From the NCBI GenBank assembly GCA_025738555.1, contig JAOVFP010000013.1:2356001-2420000 (forward strand): a DNA stretch of 64,000 nt, read 5' to 3'. Under the pieces are notes generated by a model that was given only the letters and a program-made list of their open reading frames with translations, had not been told where the DNA came from and did not search any database. This document shows positions 12,423 through 25,533 of this stretch, piece after piece (position 1 is the stretch's first letter; every line of letters begins with the position of its first letter). The translations under genes and the position numbers were made by a program. Origin of the DNA: Cyathus striatus. Its lineage: Eukaryota > Basidiomycota > Agaricomycetes > Agaricales > Nidulariaceae.

Positions 12423-15010
12423 TCAGTGCGAAGGGGAGCGTGAACGGTTACTCGAACCATTGCTCACCGACGCATTGGCCAGCCTCTGTGTGAGACCCTC
12501 GATGGGCTCATCAGCTTCGTTCAGCTTCGAGTCTTTGCCATCCAAAACACCCTGGATAAGCGACATTGTGCTCTCTAGACTGCGCCTCCTGGTACTAGGA
12601 CTCGTCATCGTCGTACCCAAGCTTGCCTGTCGCGAGTGTCCGCGCTTGAACCCTGACGGCGAAGTGGGAGACGTCGGTGAGTACGAGGTCGGGGGCGAGG
12701 ATGTGTTTATTTTTGAGATCGTGGCTGAAGGAACCGACCCAGTTGCAATAGCGTTTTCTAGCCCAGCCGCAATACCGTTGGGTGTAAGAGGCGGAGGAGA
12801 ATCTGCTTCGGAGGGACTCGTGGGCTGTGACGATAGAATAGCCCTCCCTTCCTCTGAATCGGCATCAAACAAATCGGGAGGAGGCGCTCGTTCTCGATAT
12901 CAGATTTACGACTAGCAAAGGTTAGGTCAGTAATGACTGTTGAAACAACTTGTTAGTGACAGAAGACGCACGCATCATCGAATCCATTAATAGCCTCCTT
13001 GATCCCTTCAGCACCGGATGCAAGAGTCCCGTAAGGCAGCTTGGTAGAGCCCGATACGCTCTTGAGCTCGGATACCTTCTCAGATTCCTCACTATTTGGG
13101 GCAAAGATGAACAGGTGATAGAAGGTGGAGACCGTATAGCAGCATACCGAAGTAAAGCGAAAACCCTGGCCACCCTACCCACAGCCATGATCTTGTTCTT
13201 GATCGCCCTTCTCCTCTCAGCAGATTCATCAACAGCGGTAGGTGATGTAAGGCTGAGCTCGTCTTCGTCGCTCTCCTCTAACTCTTCCTTCGTGCACGTG
13301 TTGAGCACAGCCACGAGCATATCCGTGACTAATAGACATCAGACATTAGCTCATGGAAATCTTTTACTGAAATAAATTGAACACACTCTTTTCGCCGACG
13401 AAGGGCAAACTCCAAGTGAATACGTCCATGAAGTTAGGAAGCCAGTACGGGTGAGGTGTGCAGTTGAATTGTCGGATATTCATGACGTTGCTCTCATACT
13501 TGAGAACAGCAGCTTTGTTGTTGTAGACATCGAGGTAATTAGGTGCAGAGAAGATCGTCATAACGGAGGGGAAGCCCGTTGTCTTTGTTTTGCGATACAT
13601 GCGATATCTACATTCCGTTAGTTGGAAGAAGTATGCGGAGAGTGGGGAATGTATCATACCCAGCATCCTGAGCTTCATGGGCACGAATAATCGACAGAAG
13701 GTTATTCCGTTCAAGAAATTGACATGCCGCCTGGTATCTGCGGCACACTCAGCAATGGTAGCAAGGGAGCGTGAAAGGGGCGCACGTGAAGAAATACGAG
13801 CATCCGCGAACATGATTATGCACAAAACTCTCATTCGTTTTTTCTGTCCCAAAATCTTCCACTGGATCCGCCCATAAAATATCACACATGAGACCATGAG
13901 TAGGGGGTTCGCGGAAGCGATCAATCTGTACATCGAAGGAGGCAATTCAGTGGAGGAACACGGGCAGTGCGGATCGTTGAACGTACAGCACGGATATCAT
14001 CAAGGGTATTTAGTTCTGGAGAGAGACCGCCGTGAATGCACAGGAACTGCTTGTTCATGACGGCGGCAAGGGGTAAGGCGCAGAAAGATTCCATACATGC
14101 ATCGTATACTTTTTCAGAATACTTGTGTTTGCCTATTGAAAGTGTTAGTTGGCTGAGAAGATAAGGACGATTCACGTACATTCAAGCTTGAATGTGAAGT
14201 AATCCGTAAGATGTCGACATTCGTGGTTTCCGCGAAGGAGGAACAGGGTATCAGGGTACCATATCTTGAGGGACCAGAGGTATAGAACACACTGGAGGTA
14301 GATAAAGATAGTTGGCACTAGGCTCGTGTGCGGGTGAGATAGATAAGGAGACGTACTTCAATGGAGAAATATCCTCGATCAACATAATCACCAAGGAAGA
14401 GGTATCGCGTGTCGGCAGGACTACCACCAACTTCGAAAAGTTTCATCAAGTCATACTGGTTAAAGCCGCGGCTTGTCAGCAGGGAGGGAAGAATGCGAAG
14501 GATTGTAACTCACGTATTGTCCGTGAATATCACCGCAAACTAGTGATTTCGATAAGTATTGTGGGTACCTATGAGTGACGAGATGAAAAGAAGCAACGTA
14601 CCAGTGATAGGCGCATCAACAGTCAGTACGTTAGGTTCCTTCTTGAGTATCTCTGTCCCTTTCTCGATAATCCAGAGAGCTTGGTCTTCTGTTAGACGGC
14701 CTTCACGGTAAAAATGATTTTTGAGAAAAGCAATGTCAGGTTTGGTGCGATCCTGTCCCCGTGCGTTGAAAAATTGCTCTGGAGTAGGCTTGAGCATCGC
14801 AGGTGCCTGGACCTGTAGGATAGCAACATTGCGTTAGAGTTGGTGGTGCCAGCTGAGAAAGAAGAGCGCACGCACATCCTTCACCACTCTCTCCTGTGTG
14901 CTGATGACATTGCCATCCTCAAGGGTATGCTGCGTGAAATCGATTTCTGGGAGGTTCTTCTCTGCGGCCGTGGTGATTTGCTCTATCGCCCGCTGAACTT
15001 GGGTGTTCAT
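12423..15010 (-). CDS. CNA1: calcineurin A, catalytic subunit of Ca2+/calmodulin-dependent Ser/Thr phosphatase 2B
   Basis: Twelve exons: 15010-14876, 14812-14602, 14539-14514, 14455-14357, 14291-14180, 14132-13987, 13925-13786, 13737-13660, 13607-13387, 13328-13148, 13091-12972, 12911-12423. The phosphoesterase motifs appear in order: [22 protein letters not shown], then [11 protein letters not shown] and [11 protein letters not shown]. The calcineurin-B-binding helix region, a calmodulin-binding stretch ([18 protein letters not shown]) and an autoinhibitory-type segment ([15 protein letters not shown]) follow, then a Ser/Pro-rich tail. Calcineurin acts in Ca2+ stress and cell-wall signalling with a CNB1 partner. 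The last exon is one base short: after NERL the frame breaks where [13 protein letters not shown] should continue. With one base restored the protein is about 652 residues. The chosen ATG gives [11 protein letters not shown]. Confidence 0.93.
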
Positions 15011-15502
15011 GGTTGCCACGAGGATGGTGTATTATAGGAAAAATAAGGGGATATAGTAGGAAGATATCACCAGGAAAAGGGGGATTTAGGATAAAGATTT
15101 CCGGTGAAAGGGGAGGAAGAAGTGTGGATTGGAAGGGGAGTGACAGGAATGAAGAACAAGGACCCCGCTGGTCAGCAAACAAATGATCAGATTCTGAGAT
15201 TACAGATGGTCACTTCAGAAATTCGCCAATTGTTCTCCCGCGCACTTGTCTACTTGGCAGAGTAAGAAAGAACGCGGGCTGCGACCCAGCGTATATATCT
15301 AGTTGTCAATGCTGTTGTTCCGCAATTTTTTTTTGCTGTTTTTCCTTTTAATTTATCTTATACTTGGCCTTTAACACTCAGCAACTCGTTGGAGCTATCG
15401 TCACTTGACGCCTTACACAGCCTTCAGACATAAACCTTTCCCTCAGCCCTCGCGTACAGCATGGATATTATAATGTCTATATACAAGCATCCAGATGACG
15501 TG
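15011..15502. promoter_or_regulatory. calcineurin A upstream region
   Basis: About 490 bases between the calcineurin A start and the UNC-50 stop, both on the minus strand. It has pyrimidine/purine-rich tracts and a T-run near 15329. No gene is recognisable. Confidence 0.4.
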
Positions 15503-16682
15503 CTAATGGAAATAGGCTCCGAGAACATTCTGGGCCACATTAAACCCTAGTAATGATAGAATATAGGCTGTAAATAATGGCAGAAGAGGGGCAAGCAGCA
15601 GCTCAGTGCGAACGAGGAATGGCAAGGCTGTGGCGAACGTCCAGTGCTCAGTATCATGAAGCCGTAAGGGGCAGTGTAACAAACTCACCATTTAAGCCCA
15701 AGTAAATCCCATATGTGTACTGCGCAAACCTACAACATCATTTTGTTAGTGGCGAATATCCCTTCAATCATGAAAAGTCTTACGCAGCAAGGTACAAGGT
15801 ATTGCCCACCCATAGACATATCCAGTTATTGCGGGTCACAACGGGCAAGAGGAATAACTGGGCCAGGTAAAGAGTGAGATATAAAGGAAAGAACGCGTTC
15901 GTATGAACGTCAAATGCATATGCCCATTCCACAGAAGAATCGGCAGGGGTCGAGTGGGAAGGTGGGGATAGCAAGAGTCGATTAGCGGTAAACCTAGACG
16001 AAAAATGTGACTCTTCAGAGTGGATGTGAAGAGGGAAATAATAAATGCTCGCACCAGATGAGGGTAGCTATTAAGACACCAGATAAAAGGAAATCGCGCA
16101 CGATCATGAGAAATGCCAACGTCAGAGTTCCCGTTATTCCATAGCTGTAAACAACACCCCATAATATCGCTGAGACTACACGACAAATGGAATTAGATTG
16201 TGAACGGGAAGAGCTGTGAAGACAAATTATGTACAGTACTTACCAATAAGACATGCTCCGATAAGCACGAGGATAGCGGGGTCGTCTCGTGCCCAGGTAT
16301 TTTTGGTTTCTGGGGACAGTCCTCCATTTCAGCAGGAAGAATCTTAGAAGGTACTGGTCGCTGGACATACGTTTGTGGAAGTAGACATTCCGATAACTAA
16401 AAACCCATAGCGTTAGTCTCTAGGGTTTGATGGCGAGAGAAGAGCACTCACACTCTCCGTGGCGCGAGACACAAGTAAGTTAGCTGCCACGCAGCTACTT
16501 CAAAGTCCTAGTAATATACTCTCAGGTTAATGCGGTAAATTCTTCCAACAGCTACTGGCTGCGCGTACCATTTGCTGAAACCGGTGGAGACGCTTGAATA
16601 TGACTGGTATTCGTAGCGAACTAGACGAGCGACTTGAAGTAATGTTGCCATCCTCTGGGGAATATGCTGTTGGCAGCATCAT
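15503..16682 (-). CDS. GMH1: UNC-50 family Golgi membrane protein (GMH1 ortholog)
   Basis: Eight exons, all in phase: 16682-16569, 16507-16452, 16396-16371, 16309-16244, 16169-16055, 15993-15784, 15729-15689, 15627-15503, giving 250 residues. Landmarks: the N-terminal LHRFQQMDFEVAAWQL, RRVYRNVYFHKQTKNTWARD, then five hydrophobic segments with EWAYAFDVHTNAFFPLY between them, and a final ALPFLVRTELLLAPLLPLF. UNC-50/Gmh1 proteins sit in early Golgi membranes and are linked to Arf-GEF function and trafficking of membrane receptors. One acceptor (15730) was chosen over a nearer AG because only it keeps the family sequence FAQYTYGIYLG in frame. A tandem ATG ATG opens the frame. Confidence 0.93.
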
Positions 16683-16958
16683 ATAATCATTCGCAGTCCT
16701 CGGTCGACGAAACAAGGCCAGTGTACAAGAGAAGAGGGATAACCCAGGAGAATATTTTACAACGGTCGTATGTTGGGTTCAATGTCGGTGGCAACACTGA
16801 GCGGGCAGCGTGTAGTCGGGGTGTGTAATATTAAAGCGGAGTTTGAATCCCACGCTCAGGAGCAAAACATGGCGGGGCGTTGTTGCGGCGCCTCTTTACG
16901 CTTCTGACGACTACCGTCACTTCCCCTTCACGCTTCTTCTGCCTTAACCCTCTCAACA
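16683..16958. promoter_or_regulatory. 276-bp divergent promoter, UNC-50 / WW-domain gene
   Basis: The two genes start back to back with only 276 bases between their ATGs, so both core promoters share this segment. No clear TATA element on either side. Confidence 0.5.
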
Positions 16959-19900
16959 ATGGAAGACGAAACTGAAGTTCTGGACTGGGGAAACGAGGAC
17001 GACGAGCATTTCGATACTGTTGTACGTAGAAGTGATGCTGATGAAGATGCCGTATCGCTTGGGGACGACGACGAACCAGAATATTATGCTTACCAGCGAT
17101 CACCTGCTAACGATGCAGCACCCGCTAGCCATGCAAGTCGGGATTCTGAGTCAAGAGATCGCTCCCCAAGAGTCGGCAATTTTCAAGACACTCGGAGTGG
17201 CTACTCAAGAGGTCGCCACCGTGAGGGCTCTTCAAGCTCTTTCAGGCATTCAACAATGCGAGAGCCTGATTCTCCGCAGCCCCAGGGTACAGAGTCCTAC
17301 TCTCCTCGTCGCCGCTCCAATTCGTTTTCCTCTCATAATGCTCCTGCGAGACTGACACACGCTCTCCCACCAAAACCAGTGGCATCTAGTGTGCCGTATT
17401 TGACTTCTCATCCCTCAATTGTCGAGGCTACGGCGATGTCGAACCGTGCGCGCGACTCGAAAAAGGGTAATGGTGCACCTTCAAATGGAAAGGCAGTGTC
17501 TTCTACTCCTGGCCACGAGATGGATTCGCCTTTGCCCCCCGACTGGGAAATCCGTTATCCAAGAAATGGCCGTTCTGGGGTATACTACTATAACACAGTT
17601 ACTGAAGAGTCGACCTGGCATCATCCCGTGAGCAACATTCCTTCTCACCTCCATCCTTTTTCAGTATTGGCTCCTGCCCGGCACCATGGTCGAGCGTGAT
17701 CTGACCAGTCCTTCCCTCCCTCCCCACAGTCTACTCTCACGCCGAGCAAGGCTTCTCAGGCAGACAATGATGCCGATTCTTCTCGTCAGCAGCAGCCAGC
17801 GCCGACTACATCGACAGCGAATTCTGGGCTTTCGTATCAGGATCGGCACTACAGACCTGGGGCAGATCCTTCTGCGCCTCCTGGAGCTAACAGACGCAAT
17901 GAGACCAGCTATGAAGGCTCAGATAGCCGATATAATAGTCAGGTGCCATTTTCTGGTACTCCCCCGCGCTCTCCTCGTAGAGCAAGGTCTCTTTCACCTT
18001 CACAGATGGAAAGTGTTCCCCCGCCTCCTCGTGGCGGGGATAACAATGACTCACATCCATCTCGTGGCACTCATCGCCCGAGCCGTGGACGACCTGGAGT
18101 TACTAACCATGATTCATCTACACAGCGAGATCGTGATGTTCAAAATGATACGGACAACGACCGCGAACGCAGTCACCGCGAGCATCGCTGGAGACCTGCC
18201 CCTCAGGAAGAAGGAAAAGATTATAAAGAAGATCATGAACGCGGCCCTCTTCGCAGGCAACATCGTCAACAGTACCCAGATGGCTCACCTTTCCAAGGAT
18301 CTCCTGAAGATAGAGACCGAGCTAGACCTTCGGTGAGAAGGGGTGGCGGCTATACTCGTGGACGCGATCGGGACCCTCCTCGTATGATGGAACCTCGTGA
18401 ATCCAGCAGAAGCCAAAATCAGAATCTAAGCATGCCTACATCCAGTACGTTATCAGCCTCCTCGCATCATCATCCCCTTCCACCTCTGCTTGTTTCCGTA
18501 TGCGGCAGCGCTCTACGCGCACCGGCGAAGTGCCTGTTTTGCTACCATGCCCATACGCTCTATGTCACTGGCCCTCCATCCCTCTTCTCCGTATCAACAA
18601 AGGACGCTCACCATGGACTTCATCTATTTTTTTTTTCCTCCTTTTTACCTCTCTTCATCATGTATCCCATCCTGCATGTTCACATTTTCATTCTTTTCCC
18701 TTTGAAATTATGTAGGACGCAGATCTCCGCCTCCTCGATTGCGCGACACCGACTCCGGTTACGACGGTTCTCAACCAAGGCCACGCGAACTTCGCAACGA
18801 TGTACCACCGTCTGGCGGGACTGGAGGTCCTCGTGGACCTCCCATGTCTCGCAAAGGACGGTTGTCCCGTTACGATCAATCGACTCCAGCAGATGATGCT
18901 CACCCACATACGTCCACTATTCCACTAGGCGATGCAAGCTTTCCCCAGCCTCATGATGCAGAAGTTGATGAGCCTTCATATCCTCATCGTCCAGTTGACC
19001 GTGACCATGATCGTAGTAGCAGAGACAGCCGTGACGCAACTGATGGGCTAACAGTTACGCAGCAGGGTGTTGCCGTTAGAGTGGACACGTATGTTAATCG
19101 CTCTCGGGATGACTATGAAGAAGACACAAACATGCACCCGCCTTCTGGACGGGCTCGTATGTCTCCCGTAGACGACCGGGGTGGGCCATCCCGTATGTAA
19201 CAAATGTCGAAAGTGAGCATGAGTAGTAATCTTCTCTCTTAGGTCGCAAGAGAGTTCCTCTTCCACCTCAAGAATCGTCTTTTGAAGAATCCCGTAAACC
19301 AACTCAAGGTTCTGGTTATCGCGAAGGTCATCGTATGTCTCCATCCCGACATGCCCGCCGTCCGTCGTCGGTAGGTGCCCCGGATTCTGGTACTCCTGAC
19401 CTTCCGTCGGGACCCCGCATTCGGCCTCCACCTCTTGACACTTCATTTGACCGTGGCGGAAACCCTCTTCCTGGACCACTGAGCGCGAGTTATGACAGAG
19501 GCAGACGCAGCAAGTGGAATGATCGCCGGGTTTCTACCAATTACGAACCCACGTCGCCTGCCGATGCTGCCATGGATGTTGATCGTGAACAGGTCTTACA
19601 CAGTGGTTCAAGATACCCACCTTTGCCTTCTGTGAGAAATCCTGAGATGAGAAATGCATCTGGTACATACTCTTCGGAAGCTGCTGACGCTCCAAAGGCC
19701 CCTAGGGCGATGAATAAGCCTTACGCAGGCCCTGGTCCTCCAGGTCCACCTGAATATGGCCTTGGTAGTGGTAGACCTCGGGAACGTTCTCCGCCCTCCC
19801 ACCTGGGTGGCGGGAGGGACGAGATGCGACACACAGATAGGGCAGATACTCGACGTGAGTATGATGGCGGCCGACCTGGCGGTGGTCATGTCTGGCGGGA

Positions 19901-21634
19901 GCGTGGATATGGTCCACTTCCAGATCGTGGTGGTCCTGTAAGTAGCAGTGGTTTTCTCTTTGCCTTTTTTGTTGAGAATTAACCTGCCAATACAGCCGTT
20001 TGGACGGGAACCAAGAGGACGCCCTCCCATTCCTAAACCAACCACCGGAACCAACGACATTCCTGTTGGCATGAGGAGGAGGGGAGGTAGCGCTGAACCT
20101 CTGCGAAACCATTCTCCGCCGCGATATGGTCCCAAATACTATAATGCAAGACAACCTCCTGGTGGGGGTCCTACAGTGATACCTCGTGAACTGCCTCCTG
20201 GGAAAGAATCCTATGAACGGGTATAATTTCCCCTTTTTTGAGATCTTGTTTACCTTTCGCTTACCTCCTATTCAGCCCCCTCACATGGACATTGCTCCGG
20301 CACCATACCGTAATAACCGTTACGATAACGCGCCTGGGCGTGATCGTGTTGTGGATCCCATTTCTTCAGTAGGAATTATATTCTTCAATCACAGTGCTGT
20401 TGGTGTTAATGCATTTATTTCAGCCAACCCAAACATATAATCGTAGACCCCCTGCTTCACAACCTTACGGTCCTCCTAGGCCACGACAGATCAAGGTGAG
20501 TAAAATTTCACATTTAACCAATACAGTGATTGTGACTATCCTTTCTTTTAGAAATCACGTTTCGAACGTGGAGGGTTTGAAGATCGAGAGCAGCCGATGC
20601 GGTCTTGGGGACCTCGAGACACCAGTCCTCCTCGTGAACAAGGAAACCAACAAGAACCTGAAGATGTTGGTGCTACGCCACCACCTCTTTCCAGAGAACC
20701 ATCTGCTGCAGCAACCTCTCCAGCTTGGGAATCATCCCACACCGATCAACCTCCACCCCCTACTGAAGATACTCGTTCAGCGCCCACCCATGGCTCCGTA
20801 ATGGAGGTTGACACTCCGGCGGCTACTGAGGCCAAGATAGAGTGGCCTCCGCGTCCACCTCCCCCACCTTTCTTCGGGCTCCCTCCTCCCAACGTTCCTA
20901 TGGTTAGCGATAGTGCAAAGGCAAAGGTAGAGGTTTCTGGAATCCCGGCAGTGTCACCAGTAACAGATATAGCTCCTCAGTCGAGCCCTGCACCAGTGCA
21001 GCCAACTCCTAGTGCCGTACTAACTGGTTCGACAGATCCCGCTGGAGAAAAGAGCAACGCATCTTCAGAAAATCGTAGGCAGCGCAGTCGTTGGGGAGAA
21101 CGCAAAGTGTCCGCAGATGTCGATGTGAACCAGAAGCCTGTGGCAGTAGAACAAGAACCACCATCTCACTTTCAGCGTGAGCCCGACGTTCAAGAGAGCT
21201 ATGGACAGAAGAACTATCCTCGCAGGACTTTCACCTTTCCTCAGCAATCCACGAATGATGAAGGTCCTGGAAACATGTTTAACCCTTCTACATCATATTC
21301 GAGAGACAGAGACAACAACCGGTTCAGCCGATACGAACAGCACCAGCAGCTCTCTGACCGTATCGACACCCAACGACCCGAATTAAACAGGCGTGGAGCT
21401 TCGTTGCTGGATCGACTGGGTGATCCTCCTGTTGACAGACATCCTCAGTCACTGCGCGATAGGGTACAGGTTCCGGCGAAGCGTGATCGAGACGAAGCAG
21501 GGGGGGGTTTTGGTGATCGGTATGAGAACTCGTTTGAAGACGATGGTGGAGATTTCAAAAGAATGAAAAGGCGTCCAGGAAGGATGAATCCCAATATGAA
21601 CCGAAGGGGCGGCCGGCGTGGCGGCCTACCTTGA
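16959..21634 (+). CDS. large WW-domain protein with disordered Arg/Ser/Pro/Gly-rich body (1,342 aa)
   Basis: Eight exons in perfect phase: 16959..17627, 17730..18444, 18716..19192, 19243..19937, 19996..20220, 20276..20368, 20424..20495, 20552..21634. An acidic N terminus is followed by one WW domain at about residues 188-223 (PLPPDWEIRYPRNG to ESTWHHP; both signature Trp and the YYYN core are visible). The rest is low-complexity: RS/SP clusters, RGG-like and PPP runs, ending RRGGRRGGLP. WW domains bind Pro-rich ligands. Together with RS and RGG composition this suggests an RNA-processing or transcription adaptor in the nucleus, but that is inference. I recognise no catalytic domain. The exon 1 end falls exactly after the WW domain. 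Confidence 0.88.
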
Positions 21635-22107
21635 AAATTTCGCGTTAATCACACAACATGTCTTGAATCGTACAAAACACTCTTCAGTTTTTAATTTTAT
21701 ATTTCTTTTCAGCACATCCTTTACAGGCCTACCTTCGGACTACGTGTAAGCTGTATCCCATGGTTTCTTTTTGCATATGAAAACGTTACAATTCAAAATC
21801 TTGGAATTCCCAACTACTCAAATGTCGCGTGACAGACATCGATCCGTGCATAATACAGATATTCCTCACTGGTGTGCGCGCGGTGTGATGGATTCCGAAG
21901 AGCGCTGTCCGGCTGGCAGATCCATCAAAGCCATCGCACACAGAACTATTATCCTCATCGGCATTCGTCAAATATTATTACTGTTCTATATTGTGATGTA
22001 CGGTATCTCTATCTTCGGTATATGATGCCATCGGTTCCTCGCTGCGTCCTCCCTTCTTTTCGACAAGCTGCGAAAACAAGAGAAGATGACTTCAAATGTT
22101 AAACTTC

Positions 22108-23831
22108 TCAAGGATGACTACGTGCCTTTGCAAAGACGTCTTGATTCCAGTGATGATCAACATAATGTAGATCTTCTCGTGGAAACCACCATTCAAGGAG
22201 CATAAAAAACAGACAACTAACGATCAGAATAGTTGTATAAATTGGCCCTGCAAAGGTTCCAAGTTCCATGGTACTGACTTGAGGTAAGCCAAATAATGAC
22301 CGAAAAAAAAGAAATATCACACCGCTGCATTCTCTCAACGAGTTCTATTTGACGCGACTTCATCACTGCGTCGTATACTTTCTCCGTCCTGGTGGCTACT
22401 TCTCCCCAGTTGTAGAAGGTTTTGATACGTTCGTGTGCTTCGATGGGATCGTGTCTGCCTTGGGAAACTATTTGAATGGCCTCCGTGATAGCACGTACCA
22501 CGTCTAGAAGGCAATGACATTCGCGAATATAAGGCATTTGTTAAACTAGAACAAGACCCTCGTACCATCCTCGTCCGGTTCCGCAAAGCTAATCATGTCC
22601 TCTGGAAGGATCTCAGGTACACCTCCAACTCGGGTTGACACGACGTATAAACCTGCACATGCAGCTTCCAAAATAGCTATTCCAAATGATTCAGTGAGAG
22701 AGGTGTTCATGAAGATTGAGCCGCGCGATAGGACCTGGGCGTTTGAGACGTTAGCGCATTTCGAAAAGTATATGCAGCATGTTGGATGACACACCGATAG
22801 CACGTCGCTGTGCTTAATAGGGCCCAAAAGCTCTATGCGGTCTTGTAGAAGATGCTTCTCGCGCATTTGAAGCAGATCTATGAGTTTAGGCCCGTCACCA
22901 CCTGAAGCCGGAAGTTGTTGATCCACTTTCGCACGCTTCAACTAACAGTAATGTCCTCACCTACAACGAAGTTGATCTGAGGGAACAAGGCGCAAATTCG
23001 GGGTGCAGTAGCCACTAGCAAATCAATACCTTTGCGATACGCAAGCCGAGAAAGAACGACGATGGTGACTATATGTATTAGGTGAGTGTTACTTGCTTCG
23101 ACGTAGTTGTTACACATACTGGTATCGGATGGTTTGGGGGGAAGAGGCGTGAACTGCTCTGCAACAAGGGAATTCGGGATAACGTATACGCTATCGCGAA
23201 CTACGAGCTTCGTAGGATCATCCTGGTCCTTCTCGAATAGTTCTCCTCTGAGAACCGTATTCTCTCGCCTGCACCAGTATTAGTGTTACTCTATGTCTTG
23301 TTGTATCGGGACCACAGTTACCCTGTATGAGATACACAAATAACAGCATCCACGTTCTTCAGTGATCCCGCAAGGAGTTTGTTGGTTAGAATACTGGCTG
23401 CGTCGTCGAACCCAAATAGACTGTGGTCAGTGAACACGGTTCGAATTCCCATGAGGTGTGAGTGAAGTATTGCTTCATGACCCATCGCAGACAAGCTGGC
23501 ATGTGCATGGATAAGATGTATACGTTCGCGTAGTAGAATAGTCCGAAGATATGGTAACGAAGTTAAGAAGTTTGGTAGAGTGGCGGAGGATGCAATTGGA
23601 ATAAATGGTATGTAGTAGACTTTGAGACCGGGAAGCAACCAGCGAATACCGACGCGATCTGGCTTGTGGGCATGTGTGATTATTATAACCTGATAAGATT
23701 TCAATTACAATGAGAAACGACTGTGAGGTTGTAATGCGTACTTTGTGTCCTTTGCGAATCAGCATTGCGCTGAGCATGTAAATGTGACTTTCTACACCCC
23801 CTACATTAGGATAAAAGAAATCAGATACCAT
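22108..23831 (-). CDS. GPI3: PIG-A / GPI3, catalytic subunit of GPI-GlcNAc transferase
   Basis: Eight exons in phase: 23831-23742, 23689-23322, 23268-23120, 23068-22961, 22901-22795, 22734-22566, 22503-22323, 22273-22108, giving 445 residues. The N terminus [16 protein letters not shown] is diagnostic of PIG-A. Further GT4-family landmarks are [23 protein letters not shown], the catalytic EX7E-type segment [15 protein letters not shown] and [13 protein letters not shown]. One membrane helix near the C terminus is followed by a short luminal tail. The enzyme transfers GlcNAc from UDP-GlcNAc to phosphatidylinositol on the ER face, step one of GPI-anchor synthesis. A GT...AG-like pair just upstream of the ATG may be a 5' UTR intron. 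Confidence 0.94.
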
Positions 23832-25533
23832 TCTAAAAAGAGACCTAATTAGTAGCGTGTTGGCTTTTGCTTTGGAGAAACATACGCAATAGACAACGGT
23901 TTCGTTGTTAAATCGGCCGGCGATGACATTTGTGTAGCTGTGGTCACGATTCCTGCTTCTCAGTTTCTAGTTCCAATTAAATCGTTTTGTAGTGCAGAAA
24001 GAATGCAAATCATTGAAATGTTATTGGAGGTACGTGCAATAGATATTGACTGCCATAAGCTGTCGCGAGAACACGGAGTAAGTACCACTGTGCCAGTGGA
24101 ATTGAACCCTGTGGCACTGCCATCGTATGGTTCTATTTACCCTCGGGGATTATGCCAAATAGATGATCACAAGGCTCCGACGCACGGGACAGTGGATTTA
24201 TGCGTCGGTAACCGGTTCTTGCAAAACTGTTCAGACTTCGCGAAATTTGCTCGAGATTATTCAATCTCTTGAATTTTCATCCCTATGATCCATTCATTGG
24301 CGTCTGATATATGGAGACGTGTAGATCCTGAACATGCGCTCCAGCACGACCTTGCTATTCTGCCATAAGAATGGATTGCGAATAATAAGCTCCAGCTACT
24401 TTTAAATCCGCCGGGTTGCTGGAATGTTGAATACGTGCGTTCGGGATGAGATCGTGCTCCCGGACGTTGCTTTTCGCCGGGTGTAAGTTCTCTAAACCAA
24501 TTACGTCTACTCCTGTGGGTTATTCAGCGAGATCTACTTGAGTGGGTTTCGTTTTTGCCTCGTCGACGCGTATGCATGTTCTTAGGTGGCTGCTGGTCTC
24601 CGCTGGCGCTAGTGTATAGCCGTCAGACCAAGCTTCCCTAGGTCTTGGACCTCCACACCAAGGTTACAGAGGACAGACGGTAGCTCGGCGCCGACACTGG
24701 TTTCTATGGATCATTTGCCTTGTTGAGATTTCATGTGGGGCTATATGATTGACCACATGCACGTGTCACGAGCATGCACGCCGTTGCTACAATATGGATG
24801 ATAATCCATTTAAGTAGCTTCTAAACTTTGAGGCGCTTTGAACTCTTTTGAACTGCTTTGAAGCAGAAGGAAGCAAACCCTCCCCGGAATTTTTCCCCCT
24901 GTCCGAAGCAAATTAAACCTTCGTTCTCCGGACCTGTTTGTTCCCGTAGACCCGACCCCGAGGTTCCGCCTGGGTCCGCGTACCTACTCAAGGCCAGTTC
25001 TGCACGCCCTCCGACGTTCGTAGGATCCTTTGCCTTCGTTGTTTTACAGGCGCACCGACTTGGAGATTATTCACCCCGATCTCTCAGGAATTTGCAATCC
25101 CCCCAAGTAGATCTTATGCCACGTTTTAGGTTAGAAAGATGATCTTTTGCACACTCAACGGTAGTCAGCGATTCGTCAAATTCAAGGCCGTGATCTCGGG
25201 TCGTCGGTAAAGACGTCCACACTGATCATACCTGTATGGTCAAGATTGGGTATATTTGTAAACTTATATACATAGATCACTTTCAGACCTCAGCATCGTA
25301 CCTATACGCCCTCTTCGACGCTTCCTTCACGTTTTCTGCTTCTATCGGTGTTGATGCGAACTTGAAGTCTAAATTTCACATCAGATCTTCAGACTTCATT
25401 GTATTATTAACTTCTTCGGAGTGAAGGTAAGCCTAGATGAGCTCATTCTTTCCACCACTATAAATACCATATCTACAGCATTGGAAGCTTACCCACGAAC
25501 ACTCTCGAAATACCTTTGAACGTCCTCCTCGAA
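23832..25533. other. intergenic, divergent promoters of GPI3 and the hydrolase
   Basis: 1.7 kb. Short open frames only. Around 24831-24862 there is a small imperfect repeat of CTTTGAA units. No gene recognised. Confidence 0.45.

Noticed and set aside
12460..12915. 151-codon plus-strand frame
   Set aside because: Antisense shadow of the Ser/Pro-rich calcineurin A tail.
23940..24272. 110-codon plus-strand frame near GPI3
   Set aside because: No recognised domain and no splice-consistent continuation; probably chance.
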